This document shows positions 5,428 through 5,727 of a stretch of DNA of 5,727 nt, one piece after another. The stretch is taken from NCBI GenBank assembly GCA_002373855.1, contig DFKO01000070.1, positions 1 through 5,727 of the forward strand. The letters are read 5' to 3'. A program made the translations under genes and the position numbers. Origin of the DNA: Lachnospiraceae bacterium UBA3643. Its GTDB lineage: Bacteria; Bacillota; Clostridia; Lachnospirales; Lachnospiraceae. The notes beneath the pieces were generated by a model that was given only the letters and a program-made list of their open reading frames with translations, was not told the DNA's origin and did not search any database. The first letter of the stretch is position 1. Every line of letters begins with the position of its first letter.

Positions 5428-5727
5428 TTATTCATGGGACAGAGGGATAAAGGTTCGCTTTCCCGGACCTCCGCTCTGACTCTTTATCTTTTCCGATTCG
5501 ATACGGCAGAGTATATCCTGAGAATTTATCCTGTCCTCTTTTGCTACGTTTTCTTTTATGTACGAGCCGTCTTCCTGCATGATGTGGGCTTTTACATTAT
5601 CCTTAAACTGAAGTTCCAGTATATCCGATATCCTGTCTTTTAATATTTTATCTTCGATGGGGAACATTATCTCCACTCTTCTCTCGAGATTTCTCGGCAT
5701 CCAGTCTGCACTTGCCATAAAGAGTTC
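5428..5727 (-). CDS. ppk1: Polyphosphate kinase 1, C-terminal end (5' part outside the window)
   Basis: The frame is open from the window edge (beginning ELFMASADWMPRN) to the stop codon at 5430-5428, giving 99 visible residues of a protein usually near 700. The block SADWMPRNLERRVEIMFPIED is the conserved end of the second phospholipase-D-like domain of PPK1. It is followed by the family's C-terminal helices (LKDRISDILELQFKDNVKAHIM, ending in the DGSYIK segment). PPK1 makes inorganic polyphosphate from ATP reversibly through a phosphohistidine intermediate; the catalytic histidines lie upstream and are not visible, so activity cannot be judged. The tail after the conserved part (SGGPGKRTFIPLSHE) is unremarkable. 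The Met at 5718-5716 is internal, not the start. It is the upstream gene of the maf operon; its promoter lies outside the window. Confidence 0.9.
   Translation of the reverse strand, partial: ELFMASADWMPRNLERRVEIMFPIEDKILKDRISDILELQFKDNVKAHIMQEDGSYIKENVAKEDRINSQDILCRIESEKIKSQSGGPGKRTFIPLSHE

Noticed and set aside
4943..5479. A 178-codon plus-strand ORF opposite maf
   Set aside because: It has Ser/Pro/Leu-rich composition typical of an antisense shadow and lies over the strongly conserved Maf frame.
5428..5718. A short stand-alone 96-residue protein starting at the Met at 5718
   Set aside because: The frame continues to the window edge and the visible sequence is the internal and C-terminal part of PPK1.

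Overview
The window looks like chromosomal DNA from a low-to-moderate GC Firmicute, most likely a Clostridia/Lachnospiraceae-type bacterium. The reasons are strong AAAGGAG-type ribosome binding sites, sigma-A-like promoters, short overlapping operons, and a clostridial flavour to the ABC-F, PPK1 and Maf proteins. The taxonomic placement is inference from protein style, not from a marker gene. There is no sign of phage, insertion sequences, CRISPR, tRNA or rRNA.

Layout. (1) Positions 1-2522, plus strand: a tightly packed, overlapping cluster of three genes. They are the C-terminal half of an ABC-F ribosome-associated ATPase (5' end outside the window), a PHP-domain phosphoesterase of the RNase AM / nucleoside-bisphosphate phosphatase type, and a Cof-type HAD phosphatase. 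The second and third genes overlap their upstream neighbour by 1 and 8 bases and lack good Shine-Dalgarno sites, so translational coupling is likely. (2) Positions 2523-4527, plus strand: two paralogous genes in tandem. Each encodes an N-terminal four-cysteine zinc ribbon, a linker, one membrane segment and an acidic C-terminal domain probably outside the membrane. Each has its own promoter candidate, strong ribosome binding site and intrinsic terminator, so they are adjacent but apparently separate transcription units. (3) Positions 4540-5727, minus strand: a convergent operon of polyphosphate kinase 1 (C-terminal end only), Maf nucleotide pyrophosphatase and a small acidic protein of unknown function. 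A 21-bp stem terminator separates it from the plus-strand genes and can serve both directions.

How the genes fit together. Both flanking operons contain housekeeping enzymes of phosphate and nucleotide metabolism (PHP phosphoesterase, HAD phosphatase, Maf, PPK1) next to a translation factor. The least understood and most interesting part is the pair of zinc-ribbon membrane proteins. Their architecture recalls TcaA-like envelope proteins, but the outer domain is unusually acidic and its function cannot be read from sequence. I see no convincing new multi-gene system. The leads most worth following are the tandem paralogues and the altered nucleotide-binding motifs in the ABC-F second domain.
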